From assembly GCF_023898865.1 (NCBI RefSeq), contig NZ_JAGSOV010000051.1:1-64000 (forward strand): 64,000 nt of DNA, read 5' to 3'. The DNA comes from Pseudonocardia humida. GTDB taxonomy: Bacteria > Actinomycetota > Actinomycetes > Mycobacteriales > Pseudonocardiaceae. This document shows, in pieces, positions 28,216 to 36,547 of the stretch. The notes below the pieces were generated by a model. It was not told the origin of the DNA and did not search any database. It saw nothing but the letters and a program-made list of their open reading frames with translations. Made by a program: the position numbers and the translations under genes. Each line of letters starts with the position of its first letter. Within the stretch, counting starts at the first letter, position 1.

Positions 28216-28923
28216 ATGACCGAAAGGACCGATCTGGTCAAGCCGTCGGACGTGCGGCTGGAGCGCGTGCTCGACGCGGCGGCCGAGCTGCTCCTGCGGT
28301 GGGGCTACCAGAAGGTCACCATCGACGAGGTCGCCCGCCAGGCCGGCATCGGCAAGGGCACGGTCTACCTGCACTTCCCGAACAAGGAGGCGCTGTTCCT
28401 GACGGTGCTGCTGCGCGCGCAGTGGCGCAGCCTCGCGCCGATCATCGGCCGGATCCGGGACGACGCCGCCGAGGCGCTGCCGTCGCGGGTGCTGCGGACC
28501 GGCTACCTCCAGGTGGCGGCCGACCCGGTGCTGCGCGCGCTGTACCTCGGCGATGCCGAGGTGCTCGGTCGGCTGACCCACGAGGCCGCGCACACCCTCG
28601 GTGCGCTCGCCGAGCTGCGCCGCCGGGCGCTGCGCGACCACATCGCGCTGCTGCGCGAGGCCGGCTGCCTGCGCACGGACCTGGACGTCGACGCGCAGGT
28701 GCACGTCCTGCAGGCCGTCGGCATCGGCTTCTTCTTCATCGACACGCTGCCGGGATCACCCGTGGAGCAGGCGGTCCGGGCGGACCTGCTGGCCGGCACC
28801 GTCTCGGCCGCGCTCGAAGTGCCGGACCCGCCGCTGGACGCGGTCCCGGTGGAGGCGGTCATCGCCCTCTACACACCCGTGCTCGACCAGTTCCGCGAGG
28901 AGTGGCGCCGCCGCGTCCGGTGA
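28216..28923 (+). CDS. TetR/AcrR family regulator upstream of a P450
   Basis: A 235-aa regulator with HTH VTIDEVARQAGIGKGTVYLHFPNKEALFLTVLLR. The ligand domain is long and Leu/Ala-rich. ATG 28216. The P450 gene begins 31 nt after its stop in the same direction, so they are probably one transcript, with the regulator controlling itself, the P450 and perhaps the divergent crotonase gene. No clear palindrome was found in the 64-nt divergent gap. Confidence 0.88.
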   Translation: MTERTDLVKPSDVRLERVLDAAAELLLRWGYQKVTIDEVARQAGIGKGTVYLHFPNKEALFLTVLLRAQWRSLAPIIGRIRDDAAEALPSRVLRTGYLQVAADPVLRALYLGDAEVLGRLTHEAAHTLGALAELRRRALRDHIALLREAGCLRTDLDVDAQVHVLQAVGIGFFFIDTLPGSPVEQAVRADLLAGTVSAALEVPDPPLDAVPVEAVIALYTPVLDQFREEWRRRVR

Positions 28924-28954
28924 CCCCGCCGGCGGAGCCAGTCAGGAGGAGACC

Positions 28955-30175
28955 ATGACCACCGCGACCGGACCGAACATCCTCGACCCGGCCCTCATCG
29001 CCGACCCGTACGGCGGCTACGGCGCGCTGCGGGAGGAGGCGCCGGTGCTGCGCGGGCAGGCCCCGGACGGCAGCCCCGCCTGGTACGTCACCCGCCAGGA
29101 CGAGGTGCGCGCGGTGCTGTCGGACCCGCGGTTCGTCAACGACCCCGACTCGGTGCCCGGTGAGACCACCGACGTACGCCGGCGGCTGATGGCCTCGATC
29201 GGGCTGAGCGACGAGCTGACCGGCTACATCACCGACTCCATCCTCGACCGCGACGGCGCCGAGCACACCCGGCTGCGCAAGCTGGTGTCGCGGGCGTTCA
29301 CCGTGCGCCGGGTGGCCGAGCTGCGCCCGCGGGTCGAGGCGATCGCCGCCGACCTGCTCGACCGGCTGCCCGAGCGCGCCGACCTGATGGCCGGCTACGC
29401 CTACCCGCTGCCGATCACGGTGATCTGCGAGCTGGTCGGGGTCGGCGAGGGCGACCGGCACCGGTGGCGGGAGTGGGCCACGCAGCTGTTCTCCATGGAC
29501 CGGAAGAACTTCCCGACCGCGATCCGGGACATGGTGGCGCACTGCAAGGACCTGATCGCGGCCCGGCGGGCGGATCCGCGCGACGACCTGCTGACCGGGC
29601 TCATCCAGGCCCGCGAGGACGACGGCGACCAGCTCTCCGAGACCGAGATGGTCACGATGGTGCTCACCCTGGTGCTGGCCGGGCACGAGACCACCGCGCA
29701 CCTGGTCGGCAACGGCGTGCAGGCCCTGCTCACCCACCCCGACCAGCTGCGACTGCTGCGCGAGCGTCCCGAGCTGTGGCCGGGCGCGGTGCACGAGCTG
29801 ATGCGCTGGACCGGGCCGGTGCTGGTCACCCGCATCCGCTACGCCCGCGAGGACGTCGAGCTGGGCGGGGCGCGCATCGCCGCCGGCGACGCCGTGCAGA
29901 CGATCCTCGTCTCGGCCAACCGCGACCCGCGCGCCTACGACGACCCGGACCGGTTCGACGTCACCCGCCGCCCGGCCGGGCGCGGCGAGGGGCACGTCGG
30001 GTTCGGGCACGGCGCGCACTACTGCCTGGGCGCCGCGCTGGCCCGGCAGGAGGGCGAGATCGCGCTGCGGGCGCTGTTCGACCGGTTCCCCGACCTGGCG
30101 CTGGACTCCGCCGAGCCGGAGTGGGAGCCGATGCCCTCGATGCGCCGGCTCGCCCGCCTCCCCGTCCGCCACTGA
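28955..30175 (+). CDS. Cytochrome P450
   Basis: Soluble bacterial class I P450, 406 aa, cytoplasmic. I-helix oxygen-activation motif AGHETT, K-helix ExxR in HELMRW, and heme loop FGHGAHYCLGAALAR with the iron-ligand cysteine at residue 357. The overall form resembles CYP107/CYP105-like actinobacterial monooxygenases. ATG 28955 with AGGAGGA at 28944-28950. No ferredoxin or reductase gene is adjacent, so redox partners come from elsewhere. Substrate unknown. Confidence 0.94.
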   Translation: MTTATGPNILDPALIADPYGGYGALREEAPVLRGQAPDGSPAWYVTRQDEVRAVLSDPRFVNDPDSVPGETTDVRRRLMASIGLSDELTGYITDSILDRDGAEHTRLRKLVSRAFTVRRVAELRPRVEAIAADLLDRLPERADLMAGYAYPLPITVICELVGVGEGDRHRWREWATQLFSMDRKNFPTAIRDMVAHCKDLIAARRADPRDDLLTGLIQAREDDGDQLSETEMVTMVLTLVLAGHETTAHLVGNGVQALLTHPDQLRLLRERPELWPGAVHELMRWTGPVLVTRIRYAREDVELGGARIAAGDAVQTILVSANRDPRAYDDPDRFDVTRRPAGRGEGHVGFGHGAHYCLGAALARQEGEIALRALFDRFPDLALDSAEPEWEPMPSMRRLARLPVRH

Positions 30176-30176
30176 G

Positions 30177-30222
30177 GTCGTGCGTGGAAGTGGGTGCCCC
30201 GGCACCCGCTTTCACGCACGAC
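30177..30222. terminator. 22-bp stem hairpin between P450 and NUDIX genes
   Basis: Left arm 30177-30198 and right arm 30201-30222 pair over 22 positions, with two G-U pairs in RNA and a 2-nt loop. It begins 2 nt after the P450 stop and its right arm overlaps the last codons of the convergent NUDIX gene. Position and strength fit a bidirectional terminator; the absence of a U tract and the length also fit a mobile intergenic palindrome. Confidence 0.7.
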
Positions 30223-30748
30223 GCAGGCGGAGCAGGAGGTAGGCGGCGAGGGTCTGCGCGTCGACGACCTCCGAGCGGCGCACCATGTCCTCGAACTCGG
30301 CGACGGTGAACCAGCCGGCGCGCATGTCCTGCTCGGTGTGCTCGCGGGCCAGCGCGCCGGTGCTCAGCTCGGTGGCCAGGAAGACGTGCTCGCGCTGGCT
30401 GGTCAGACCAGGGGCGATGTCGAGGTGGCCGAGCAGCTCCATCCGCCCGGCCACCAGCCCGGTCTCCTCGGCCAGCTCCCGGGCGGCCAGCTCGGCCGGG
30501 TCGAGTTCGGCCCGGTCGGGCGCGGTGCCCATCGGGAACTCCCAGCGCCGCGCCCCCACCGGGTAGCGGAACTGCTCGACCAGGTGCAGCCGGTCCCCGT
30601 CCAGCGGGATCACCACCGCCGCCGTGGGCTTGTCGACCACGCCGAAGATTCCCCGCGTGCCGTCGGCCCGGCGCACGTCGTCCTCGCGGACGGTCATCCA
30701 CGGGTTGGCGTAGACCTGGCGGGTGTTGAGCGTCTCCACGCCGTCCAC
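30212..30748 (-). CDS. NUDIX hydrolase, ADP-ribose pyrophosphatase-like
   Basis: A 178-aa protein with the substrate-domain start VYANPWMTVREDDV and a Nudix box spanning GTAPDRAELDPAELAARELAEETGL. The REL-EE part is intact; the spacing between the first Gly and the first Glu is one or more residues longer than the usual consensus. LVEQFRYPVGARRWEFPMG is typical of ADP-sugar hydrolases. GTG 30748. It converges with the P450 gene and is divergent from nucS with a 56-nt gap. Confidence 0.86.
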   Translation of the reverse strand: MDGVETLNTRQVYANPWMTVREDDVRRADGTRGIFGVVDKPTAAVVIPLDGDRLHLVEQFRYPVGARRWEFPMGTAPDRAELDPAELAARELAEETGLVAGRMELLGHLDIAPGLTSQREHVFLATELSTGALAREHTEQDMRAGWFTVAEFEDMVRRSEVVDAQTLAAYLLLRLRRA

Positions 30749-30804
30749 GGTGCCCGCCCGCCCCGCGCCGGTGACCGCCGGGGGGCCGCTCTAGGGTCGG
30801 GGCC

Positions 30805-31464
30805 GTGCGCCTCGTCATCGCCCGCTGCCAGGTCGACTACGTCGGCCGGCTCACCGCCCACCTGCCGATGGCGCCGCGGTTGCTGCTGGTCAAGTCGGAC
30901 GGGTCGGTCAGCATCCACGCCGACGACCGGGCCTACAAGCCGCTGAACTGGATGAGCCCGCCCTGCTGGCTCGAGGAGCAGCCCGGCGTGTGGACGGTGC
31001 GCAACAAGGCCGACGAGTCGCTGGTGATCACCATCGACGAGGTGCTGCACGACACCAGCCACGAGCTCGGCGTCGACCCCGGCCTGGTCAAGGACGGCGT
31101 CGAGGCGCACCTGCAGGAGCTGCTGGCCGCCCACCCGACGGCGCTGGGCGAGGGCTACACGCTGGTGCGCCGCGAGTACATGACCGCGATCGGCCCGGTC
31201 GACCTGCTCTGCAGGGACGCCACCGGCCGCAGCGTCGCGGTGGAGATCAAGCGGCGCGGCGAGATCGACGGCGTCGAGCAGCTCACCCGCTACCTCGAGC
31301 TGATGAACCGCGACCCGCTGCTGGCCCCGGTGGCCGGGGTGTTCGCCGCCCAGCAGATCAAGCCGCAGGCCCGCACGCTGGCCGAGGACCGCGGCATCCG
31401 CTGCGTCGTCGTCGACTACGACGCACTGCGCGGCACCGAGTCCACGGACCTGCGGCTGTTCTGA
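30805..31464 (+). CDS. nucS: Mismatch-specific endonuclease NucS/EndoMS
   Basis: Endonuclease that cuts both strands at G-T, G-G and T-T mismatches and provides non-canonical mismatch repair in actinobacteria lacking MutS/MutL. The 219-aa protein has an N-terminal DNA-binding half ([21 protein letters not shown]). The C-terminal RecB-like nuclease half has [10 protein letters not shown] and [20 protein letters not shown] (D, E, K catalytic residues). It ends in DLRLF, the type of C-terminal tail reported to bind the beta clamp. GTG 30805. Equivalent of Rv1321. Confidence 0.96.
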   Translation: MRLVIARCQVDYVGRLTAHLPMAPRLLLVKSDGSVSIHADDRAYKPLNWMSPPCWLEEQPGVWTVRNKADESLVITIDEVLHDTSHELGVDPGLVKDGVEAHLQELLAAHPTALGEGYTLVRREYMTAIGPVDLLCRDATGRSVAVEIKRRGEIDGVEQLTRYLELMNRDPLLAPVAGVFAAQQIKPQARTLAEDRGIRCVVVDYDALRGTESTDLRLF

Positions 31465-31475
31465 CACCGCCCGAT

Positions 31476-31542
31476 CCCGTCGAGAACGAACCTGTCGTCA
31501 TTTTGGACCGGTCCAAACGACAACGAGTTCGTTCTCGACGGG
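31476..31542. repeat. 67-nt nested palindrome downstream of nucS
   Basis: Outer arms of 16 nt match perfectly: CCCGTCGAGAACGAAC at 31476-31491 and its complement at 31527-31542. The centre is a perfect 16-bp palindrome TTTGGACCGGTCCAAA (31502-31517), and TGTCGT/ACGACA pairs lie between. The whole folds as one long hairpin with small internal bulges. It starts 11 nt after nucS and ends 79 nt before the hydroxyacyl-CoA dehydrogenase start. Confidence 0.75.
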
Positions 31543-31621
31543 GCGGTCCCGGTCACAGGAGGGCTGGTCGCCGGGGGTGGGGATGCGAGGATGGTCCATC
31601 CCCAACGGCGGAGGTGGACGC

Positions 31622-33406
31622 GTGGCACGCGAGTTCCGGAAGGTCGGCGTGGTCGGCCTGGGCACCATGGGTGCGGGCATCGTCGAGGTGTTCGCCCGCA
31701 ACGGGCTGCAGGTCGTCGCGGTCGACGTGGACAGCACCGCCGTCGAGCGCGGGCGCAACCACCTGGAGACATCCACGGCGCGCGCGGTCGAGCGCGGCAA
31801 GCTGACCGCGGAGGGCGCCGCCGAGCTGCTCGGCCGGATCACCACCAGCACGTCCCTGCAGGACATGGCCGACGCCGACCTGGTGATCGAGGCCGTGCCG
31901 GAGAGCCTGGAGCTCAAGGCCGAGGTGTTCGCCACGCTGGACAAGGTGTGCCGGCCCGAGGTGATCCTGGCGTCGAACACGTCCTCGCTGTCGGTCACCG
32001 AGCTGTCGGTGCGCACCGGCCGCCCCGGCCGCGTCGTCGGCATGCACTTCTTCAACCCGGCCCCGGTGCAGAAGCTGGTCGAGCTGGTCCGCACGGTCGT
32101 CACCGAGCAGGACGTCATCGACGACCTCAAGGACTTCGCGGCCACCCTGGACAAGGTGCCGGTCGTCATCGGCGACCGGGCGGGCTTCATCGCCAACGCC
32201 CTGCTGTTCGGCTACCTCAACCACGCCGCCCGGATGTTCGAGTCGCGCTACGCCAGCCGCGAGGACCTCGACGCCGCCATGCGCTACGGCTGCGGCTACC
32301 CCATGGGTCCGCTGGCCCTGCTCGACCTGATCGGGCTGGACACCAGCTACGAGATCCTCGACACGATGTACAAGCAGTCGCGCAACCAGGCGCACGCCCC
32401 GGCGCCCGTGCTCAAGCAGATGATCACCGCCGGGCTGCTGGGCCGGAAGTCCGGGCGCGGCTTCTACACCTACGACGGCCCGCACAGCTCCAAGGTCGTG
32501 CCCGACGCCCTCACCCCCGACCAGGCGCTGCCCTCCGACGTCGCGCTGCGCGACGTGGCCCGCGTCGGTGTGGTCGGCACCGGCACCATGGCCGCGGGCA
32601 TCGTCGAGGTGCTGGCCAAGGCCGGGCTCGACGTCGTCTTCCGCGGCCGCAGCAGGTCCAAGGTGGACGCGACGCTGGCCGGGCTGCGCAAGTCGCTGGA
32701 GAAGTCGGTGGTCCGCGGCCGGCTCACCGAGGCCGACCGCGACGCCGCGCTGGCCCGCATCACCGGCACCACCGACCTGGAGGACTTCGCCCGGGCCGAC
32801 CTGGTCATCGAGGCCGTCGCCGAGGACCTGGACGTCAAGCGGGCGGTGTTCGCCGCGCTCGACGAGGTCTGCAGGCCCGGCGCGATCCTGGCCACCACGA
32901 CGTCGTCGCTGCCGGTCGTCGAGTGCGCCGTCGCGACCTCGCGCCCGCAGGACGTGCTGGGCCTGCACTTCTTCAACCCCGCCCCGGCCATGAAGCTGGT
33001 CGAGGTGGTCTCCACGATCACCACCGCGCCGGACGCCACCGCCACCGGCATCGCGCTCTGCCACCGGCTGGGCAAGGTGCCGGTGACCTGCGGCGACCGG
33101 GCCGGCTTCATCGTCAACGCGCTGCTGTTCCCGTACCTGAACGACGCCGTGAAGATGCTCGAGGCCCACTACGCCACCGCCGACGACATCGACGCCGCCA
33201 TGAAGACCGGCTGCGCCCTGCCGATGGGCCCGTTCGAGCTGCTCGACGTCGTCGGACTGGACGTCTCGCTGGCCATCGAGCGCTCGCTCTACCTGGAGTT
33301 CCGCGAGTCCGGCCTGGCCCCGGCCCCGCTGCTGGAGCACCTGGTGACCGCGGGCAGGCTGGGCCGCAAGACCGGGCACGGCTTCCGCGACTACGCCGCC
33401 CGGTAG
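31622..33406 (+). CDS. Double-module 3-hydroxyacyl-CoA dehydrogenase
   Basis: NAD(P)-dependent (S)-3-hydroxybutyryl/acyl-CoA dehydrogenase, 594 aa, made of two full modules in tandem. Module 1 (about residues 1-290) has GVVGLGTMGAGIVEVFARNG, MHFFNPAPVQKLVELV and YPMGPLALLDLIGLD. Module 2 (about 300-594) has GVVGTGTMAAGIVEVLAKAG, LHFFNPAPAMKLVEVV and LPMGPFELLDVVGLD. Both keep the catalytic His of HFFNPAP. Single-module enzymes are about 280-300 aa, so this is an internal duplication or fusion known from actinobacteria. GTG 31622 is 7 nt after GGAGG (31610-31614). In context it would act between the thiolase and Ccr. Confidence 0.93.
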   Translation: MAREFRKVGVVGLGTMGAGIVEVFARNGLQVVAVDVDSTAVERGRNHLETSTARAVERGKLTAEGAAELLGRITTSTSLQDMADADLVIEAVPESLELKAEVFATLDKVCRPEVILASNTSSLSVTELSVRTGRPGRVVGMHFFNPAPVQKLVELVRTVVTEQDVIDDLKDFAATLDKVPVVIGDRAGFIANALLFGYLNHAARMFESRYASREDLDAAMRYGCGYPMGPLALLDLIGLDTSYEILDTMYKQSRNQAHAPAPVLKQMITAGLLGRKSGRGFYTYDGPHSSKVVPDALTPDQALPSDVALRDVARVGVVGTGTMAAGIVEVLAKAGLDVVFRGRSRSKVDATLAGLRKSLEKSVVRGRLTEADRDAALARITGTTDLEDFARADLVIEAVAEDLDVKRAVFAALDEVCRPGAILATTTSSLPVVECAVATSRPQDVLGLHFFNPAPAMKLVEVVSTITTAPDATATGIALCHRLGKVPVTCGDRAGFIVNALLFPYLNDAVKMLEAHYATADDIDAAMKTGCALPMGPFELLDVVGLDVSLAIERSLYLEFRESGLAPAPLLEHLVTAGRLGRKTGHGFRDYAAR

Positions 33407-33450
33407 CCGGCCCCGGCCCGACCACCACCGGATCGCTACCGTTTCCGCTC

Positions 33451-33759
33451 GTGCCCCGCTCCAACCGGCCCCGGCGGGGTCGCCCCGACCCGCGCGACCG
33501 CGGCGTCCCCGACCGCCCCCTCGGCGGGGTGGCGCCGACCCGCCGGGAGAGCGGCCCCGACGGCGACTGGCTGGTGCGCCCGGTGCCGGGATCGGGCGCG
33601 GTCAAGGCGTACCGCTGCCCCGGGTGCGACCAGACGATCGCCCCGGGCACGGCGCACCTCGTGAGCTGGCCGGACGACGGCCCGGTGACGGAGCGTCGGC
33701 ACTGGCACACCGCGTGCTGGGCGGCGAGGGGCCGCCGCAGGCCCGGCGGACGGTGGTGA
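33451..33759 (+). CDS. Small zinc-ribbon protein
   Basis: A 102-aa basic protein: N-terminal Arg/Pro-rich tail, then a metal-binding-like core with CPGC (YRCPGCDQTIAPGTAHLV) and HWHTACW at the C-terminal end, giving a CxxC-Hx-HxxC set. Such short proteins are common in actinobacteria, often mislabelled ATP/GTP-binding. Function unknown. GTG 33451, 44 nt after the dehydrogenase gene. It is read in a different frame from the large overlapping shadow frame of that gene. Confidence 0.75.
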   Translation: MPRSNRPRRGRPDPRDRGVPDRPLGGVAPTRRESGPDGDWLVRPVPGSGAVKAYRCPGCDQTIAPGTAHLVSWPDDGPVTERRHWHTACWAARGRRRPGGRW

Positions 33760-33790
33760 CGGGCGCGGCACCGACCCGCGCCCGACTGGT

Positions 33791-33837
33791 ACGAGTGCGG
33801 CTGTCGGTGCGCCGGAGCGCACGAGAGCCGCGCTCGT
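33791..33837. terminator. Two-stage hairpin between convergent genes
   Basis: Outer arms ACGAGTGCGGCT (33791-33802) and AGCCGCGCTCGT (33826-33837) pair with one G-U. The inner stem GTGCGC (33807-33812) / GCGCAC (33817-33822) has a 4-nt loop. It lies between the zinc-ribbon gene and the end of the convergent DivIVA-like gene. Probably a bidirectional terminator. Confidence 0.6.
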
Positions 33838-33843
33838 CGCGGG

Positions 33844-36463
33844 TCAGCGGCGGGTTGCGCCTGCGGCCGAGCGCCGCCGGGGGCGGGGCGCCGGCTGCGG
33901 GTCGGACGGCCTGTCCGATGGTGGGTCGGCCGCCGTGGCGTCGCCGCGGTCCGCGACCGCGAGCTCGGTGGTGGCGGCGGAGTCGTCGGCCGGGGTGTCG
34001 GTGCGCTCCGGGGTCGGCGGCTCCTCCGGACCGGTGGCCGACTTCGGGCGCCTGGTCGACCCGGAGCGGGCGGTCGTGCGGGCGGGCCGGGCCGGGCCGG
34101 GCTGGTCGGCCGCCGGCGGGCGCACCGCCTCGAACCGGACCGTCAGCTCGGCGCTGTGCGACTCGGCCTGGGCGGCCGGAGCCGCGGGGCGCGCGGTCGG
34201 GCTGGGGCGCCGCGGGGCCGCGGCGCGGGCCGCCTGCGGGGTGTCGGCCTCGGGCTGAGCAGGGGTGGGCCGGTCCTTCGCGGCGGCCGCGCGCCGGGAC
34301 GGGGCGCCTGCCGAGCGGGCGGGGGGCCGCGGACGGGCGGGCTGCGGGGCGTCGGGTTGGCGCGGGGACCGGCCGACCTCGACGGCGGGGACCGGACGGC
34401 GGGACGCGCCCGACCGGCCACCCGCGCGGGAGTCGCTGCCGCGACGGGCCGGCGCGGCCGCGCCCGGGCGCTGCGCGGACGCGTCGGCCTGGGTGCCGGG
34501 TCGTGTGGGCGCGGCGCTCGCGGGGCTCACCGCGCTGAGGCGCTCGGTCGGGCTGTCGACGGCAGGGCCGCCGGTCTCCACGCTCGCGGCGAGCTTCGGC
34601 TCCTCGTCCGTGCGGGCGTCTGGCGACGTGGGTGTCGACGCGGCGGTGTCCGGTGCCCCCGGTTCGGGGGTGGCCGACTCCGGCGCGCTGTCGGCGCGGA
34701 GAGACGTCGTCGGCGGCTGGTCCGACGCGGTGCGCACCACCGAGGAGGGACGCTCTGGAGCGGAGGTCGGGCGTTCGTCGGTCGGGATCGGAGCGGGAGA
34801 GCTCGCCGGGTCGTCGGCGGCAGCCCGGTCGGCCGAGGCCGCGACGGACCGTGTGTGCTCGCGGGTGCTGCTCCCCGATGCCGTCTTCCGCGGGCCGGGG
34901 ACCGGTGCGGCCGGGGCAGGGCTGGGCTGGGCGGCCCGGGCCGGTTGGTCGGACGGCGCTGGTGCCGGTGCTGGTGCGGAAGGCGCGGCCTTCTGCTCGG
35001 GGGCGGCCGGGGCCGGGCTCTCGGTCGTGGCCTTCGCCGCCGGTGCGGCCGGGGTGGACTGCGGCGATGTGGAGGCTGCGCCGGGCTGCGGCGCGGCTGT
35101 CGCGGGCCGGTGGGCGGGCGGGTTCGGCTGCTGGGCGGCCGGAGCAGGCTCGGCCGAGACGGGCTGCTCGGCGGAGATGGGCTGCTGGGCAGCCGGAGCA
35201 GGCTCGGTGGAGTCGGGCTGCTCGGCGGCCGGGGGCGGCGTGGCGGCCGCGGGCTTGGCCTCGGTGGCAGCGGGCTTCGCCTCGGGGGTAGGGGACTTCG
35301 ACTCGGGGGCCGCGGGCTTCGCCTCGGGGGCCGCGGACTTCGCCTCGGGGGCCGCGGGCTTCGACCCTTCCACAGCGGACTTCGCCTGCGGGACTGCGGG
35401 CTTCGCCTCGGGGTCGGTGGTCGGGGCCGGGCTGGCAGGCGCCTTCGCCGTCGTCGGGCCGGGCTGCGGAGCCGGAGCCGGGCTGCCGGTGGCCTTCGTC
35501 GCCGTCATCGGGCTGGGCTGTGGGGCCGGAGCCGGAGCCGGAGCCGGAGCCGAGGCCGCGCTGTCGGTGGCCTTCGCCGTCGTCGGCGGGCCGGACTTCG
35601 GGGCCGGAGCCCGCTCAGCGGCCGAGGTCGCCGCCAGGACCGCGTCCTCGTCGGGCAGGGGGTCGAGGCCGGCGAGGGTGCCTTCGATCGACCGGCGGGC
35701 GTGGTCGAGCTGGTCGCTGACGCGGCCGCGCAGGGTGCGCAGCTCGATGAGGGCGCGCTCGGCGGCGCCGACGATCTGCCTCGCCTCGGCCTGGGCCTCG
35801 GCGATGGTGGCGCGGGCGGCCGCGCTCGCCTCGGCGCGCTCGCGCTCGATGTCGGTGCGGGCGCGCCGACGCTCCGCCGCCCCCACGGCCAGCGCCTCCG
35901 CGCCGACGCTCCGCGGCCAGCTCGGCGAGCGCCTCGGAGCGGCGCTGGTCCATGGCGATGGTGAAGTCCTCGTCGACCAGCCGGCGGGCCGCCTCGGCGG
36001 CTTCGGCGACGCGGGTCTGCTCGTCGGCGTCGAGCCGGGACTGGCGGGCGGCCTCGGCCACGACCTCGTCGGCCTGCGCCTTGGCGGTGGCCAGGATCTG
36101 CGCGGCCTGGCGCTCGGTCTCGCGCCTGCGGTCCTCGACCTCGGTCTCGGCCCTGGCCAGCATGCCGGCGACCTCGTCCTCGGCCATCCGCACCATCGAC
36201 CGCATGCGCTCGCTCATGCCCTGGACGCTCTGCGGGGGGCTCAGCAGCGAACGGACCTGCGATCGCAGCCGTTCGGACCGGGCGCGTGCCTCGTCCAGCT
36301 CATGGGCGAGCTGCGCCGACTGATCCACCGCGGCGTCGCGGTCGTGCACCAGGATGCGCATCTCGGCCTCGACCCTGCGCAGGTGCCGCTCGACTTGCGC
36401 CTGGTCGTAGCCCTTCCGGACCACGGTGAACCCGGACGACGCCGCAGCGGGGTCTGGTGGCAT
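33844..36463 (-). pseudogene. DivIVA-like coiled-coil protein, frameshifted
   Basis: The N-terminal frame (36463 to about 35900, 188 codons) begins FTVVRKGYDQAQVERHLRRVEAEM, a DivIVA/Wag31-type start. It continues as a charged coiled coil up to EALAELAAERRR, then loses sense (Arg/Gly/His-rich). The C-terminal frame resumes as EALAVGAAERRRARTDIERERAE, with more coiled coil to about GTLAGLDPLPDEDA, then some 600 residues of Ala/Pro/Lys/Glu repeats (PEAKPAAPEAK type). Removing one base at 35899 joins them into about 872 aa. The break lies in diverged 37-bp tandem copies sharing the exact 15-mer GCGCCGACGCTCCGC (35863 and 35900). It could be a sequencing indel, a real lesion, or a switch. Start taken at ATG 36463; GTG 36472 is also in frame. 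Confidence 0.7.
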
Positions 36464-36505
36464 GCGGGCCACCGTACCCCGGAGGCGTGAGGCCCCGCGG
36501 GTGAC

Positions 36506-36530
36506 GCGGAGCGCGGTGAGCGCGCTCCGC
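36506..36530. terminator. Hairpin downstream of ccr
   Basis: Perfect 10-bp arms GCGGAGCGCG (36506-36515) and CGCGCTCCGC (36521-36530) with a 5-nt loop, 17 nt past the ccr stop on the minus strand. It is the likely terminator of ccr, separating it from the DivIVA-like gene. Confidence 0.6.
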
Positions 36531-36547
36531 AGCCGCCGCGCCCGTGG

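Noticed and set aside
31591-33450. Long plus-strand frame over the hydroxyacyl-CoA dehydrogenase
   Set aside because: It is an Arg/Gly-rich shadow; only its last 103 codons (33451-33759) look like a real zinc-ribbon gene.
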